Assembly (NCBI GenBank): GCA_009783635.1
Contig: WRDC01000094.1
Coordinates: 1 to 5,032 of the forward strand
Source: Methanimicrococcus sp.
Lineage (GTDB): Archaea; Halobacteriota; Methanosarcinia; Methanosarcinales; Methanosarcinaceae
Reading direction: 5' to 3'
Length of the DNA: 5,032 nucleotides
The first letter of the stretch is position 1, and each line of letters begins with the position of its first letter. Shown here piece by piece: positions 4,865 to 5,032 of the stretch. The position numbers and the translations under genes are program-made. A model generated the notes under the pieces. That model had not been told where the DNA came from, ran no database searches, and saw nothing but the letters and a program-made list of their open reading frames with translations.

Positions 4865-4908
4865 CTTCCATGACAACTCATTTTATGTCTTTTCAAGCGA
4901 TTGACAGA

Positions 4909-4916
4909 TTTATATC
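4909..4916 (-). promoter_or_regulatory. Possible TATA box upstream of the small ORF and methyltransferase
   Basis: The - strand reads GATATAAA, with a predicted start near 4887. That would put the small ORF in the leader of the methyltransferase message. A competing weak AT box at 4801-4810 (AAAAATAAAA on the - strand) would start transcription near 4780 and exclude the small ORF. Confidence 0.25.
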
Positions 4917-4981
4917 ATTTACAAAAGAATAAAGGTTCCGCTTCACAGAAAAACGAAGTTAACGGCTTTATCATAACTCAT

Positions 4982-4990
4982 AAAAAAGAA
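4982..4990 (-). terminator. T-tract terminator of tRNA-Gln
   Basis: On the - strand TTC followed by T6 (4990-4982) begins four bases after the tRNA discriminator base, the usual archaeal tRNA stop signal. Confidence 0.55.
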
Positions 4991-4993
4991 GGA

Positions 4994-5032
4994 TAGTCCC
5001 GAACGGATTCGAACCGCTGTCACCGGCTCCAA
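4994..5032 (-). tRNA. tRNA-Gln (UUG), 3' half, cut by the window edge
   Basis: Read on the - strand, the visible part starts at the anticodon TTG (5032-5030), followed by G37, A38 and anticodon-stem half GCCGG. A four-base variable loop TGAC comes next, then T-arm AGCGG-TTCGAAT-CCGTT with five pairs including one G-U, acceptor half CGGGACT and discriminator A (4994). The expected partner AGTCCCG lies outside the window and is usual for archaeal tRNA-Gln. CCA is not encoded (TCC follows), as in many archaea, so it is added enzymatically. Glutamine identity rests on the anticodon, which decodes CAA and, by wobble, CAG. In archaea this tRNA is typically charged with glutamate and amidated by GatDE. 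Confidence 0.85.

Noticed and set aside
1..5032. Mobile element, defence or biosynthetic cassette
   Set aside because: I looked for transposase, integrase, nuclease, toxin and clustered enzyme motifs on both strands. The genes found are housekeeping enzymes, a methyltransferase and a small lipoprotein, with no terminal inverted repeats.

Overview
The window looks like methanogenic archaeal DNA, most likely from Methanomicrobiales or a close relative. The evidence is an aspartate kinase and a PurM of archaeal type, a small protein resembling the methanogen-specific DUF1894 family, TTTAAATA-like TATA boxes instead of bacterial -35/-10 promoters, Shine-Dalgarno sites of GAGG type, T-tract terminators, and a tRNA-Gln with no encoded CCA. 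Genes are of moderate GC content with many GGC/GCC codons, and intergenic DNA is strongly AT-rich. The genus is inferred, not shown.

Layout. Positions 1-337 are an AT-rich upstream region with a hairpin plus T7 element and a perfect TATA box inside a 16-bp palindrome. Three genes follow on the + strand: aspartate kinase (338-1741), purM (start taken at 1862, to 2863) and a small DUF1894-like protein (start taken at TTG 3017, to 3316). Between purM and the small gene is an array of seven 17-bp units (2852-2970). Its first copy contains the last codons and stop of purM, so it seems to have grown out of the gene's 3' end. A strong bidirectional hairpin terminator (3336-3390) separates this block from convergent genes on the - strand.

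On the - strand, in transcription order, are the 3' half of tRNA-Gln(UUG) (5032-4994, cut by the window edge), a possible peptide of about 25 residues (4864-4787), a class I SAM-dependent methyltransferase (4761-3997), a 270-bp intergenic region, and a small lipocalin-like lipoprotein (3701-3411). The intergenic region holds a 101-bp block of about 73% GC, a cluster of three TTCGAA palindromes, a TATA box and a 21-bp dyad that could be an operator for the lipoprotein gene. The lipoprotein signal peptide extends upstream of its only canonical start (TTG 3701) to a well-placed Shine-Dalgarno, but the codon at the expected start is ATC.

Aspartate kinase and PurM are housekeeping enzymes of aspartate-family amino acid and purine synthesis. 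They share direction but probably not one tightly linked transcript, because 120-150 bp gaps with T-tracts separate the genes. I see no CRISPR array, transposon, integrase, toxin-antitoxin pair or defence cassette. The most interesting signals are non-coding or start-site anomalies: the purM tail repeat, the GC island, the lipoprotein dyad and ATC start, and the possible peptide ahead of the methyltransferase.
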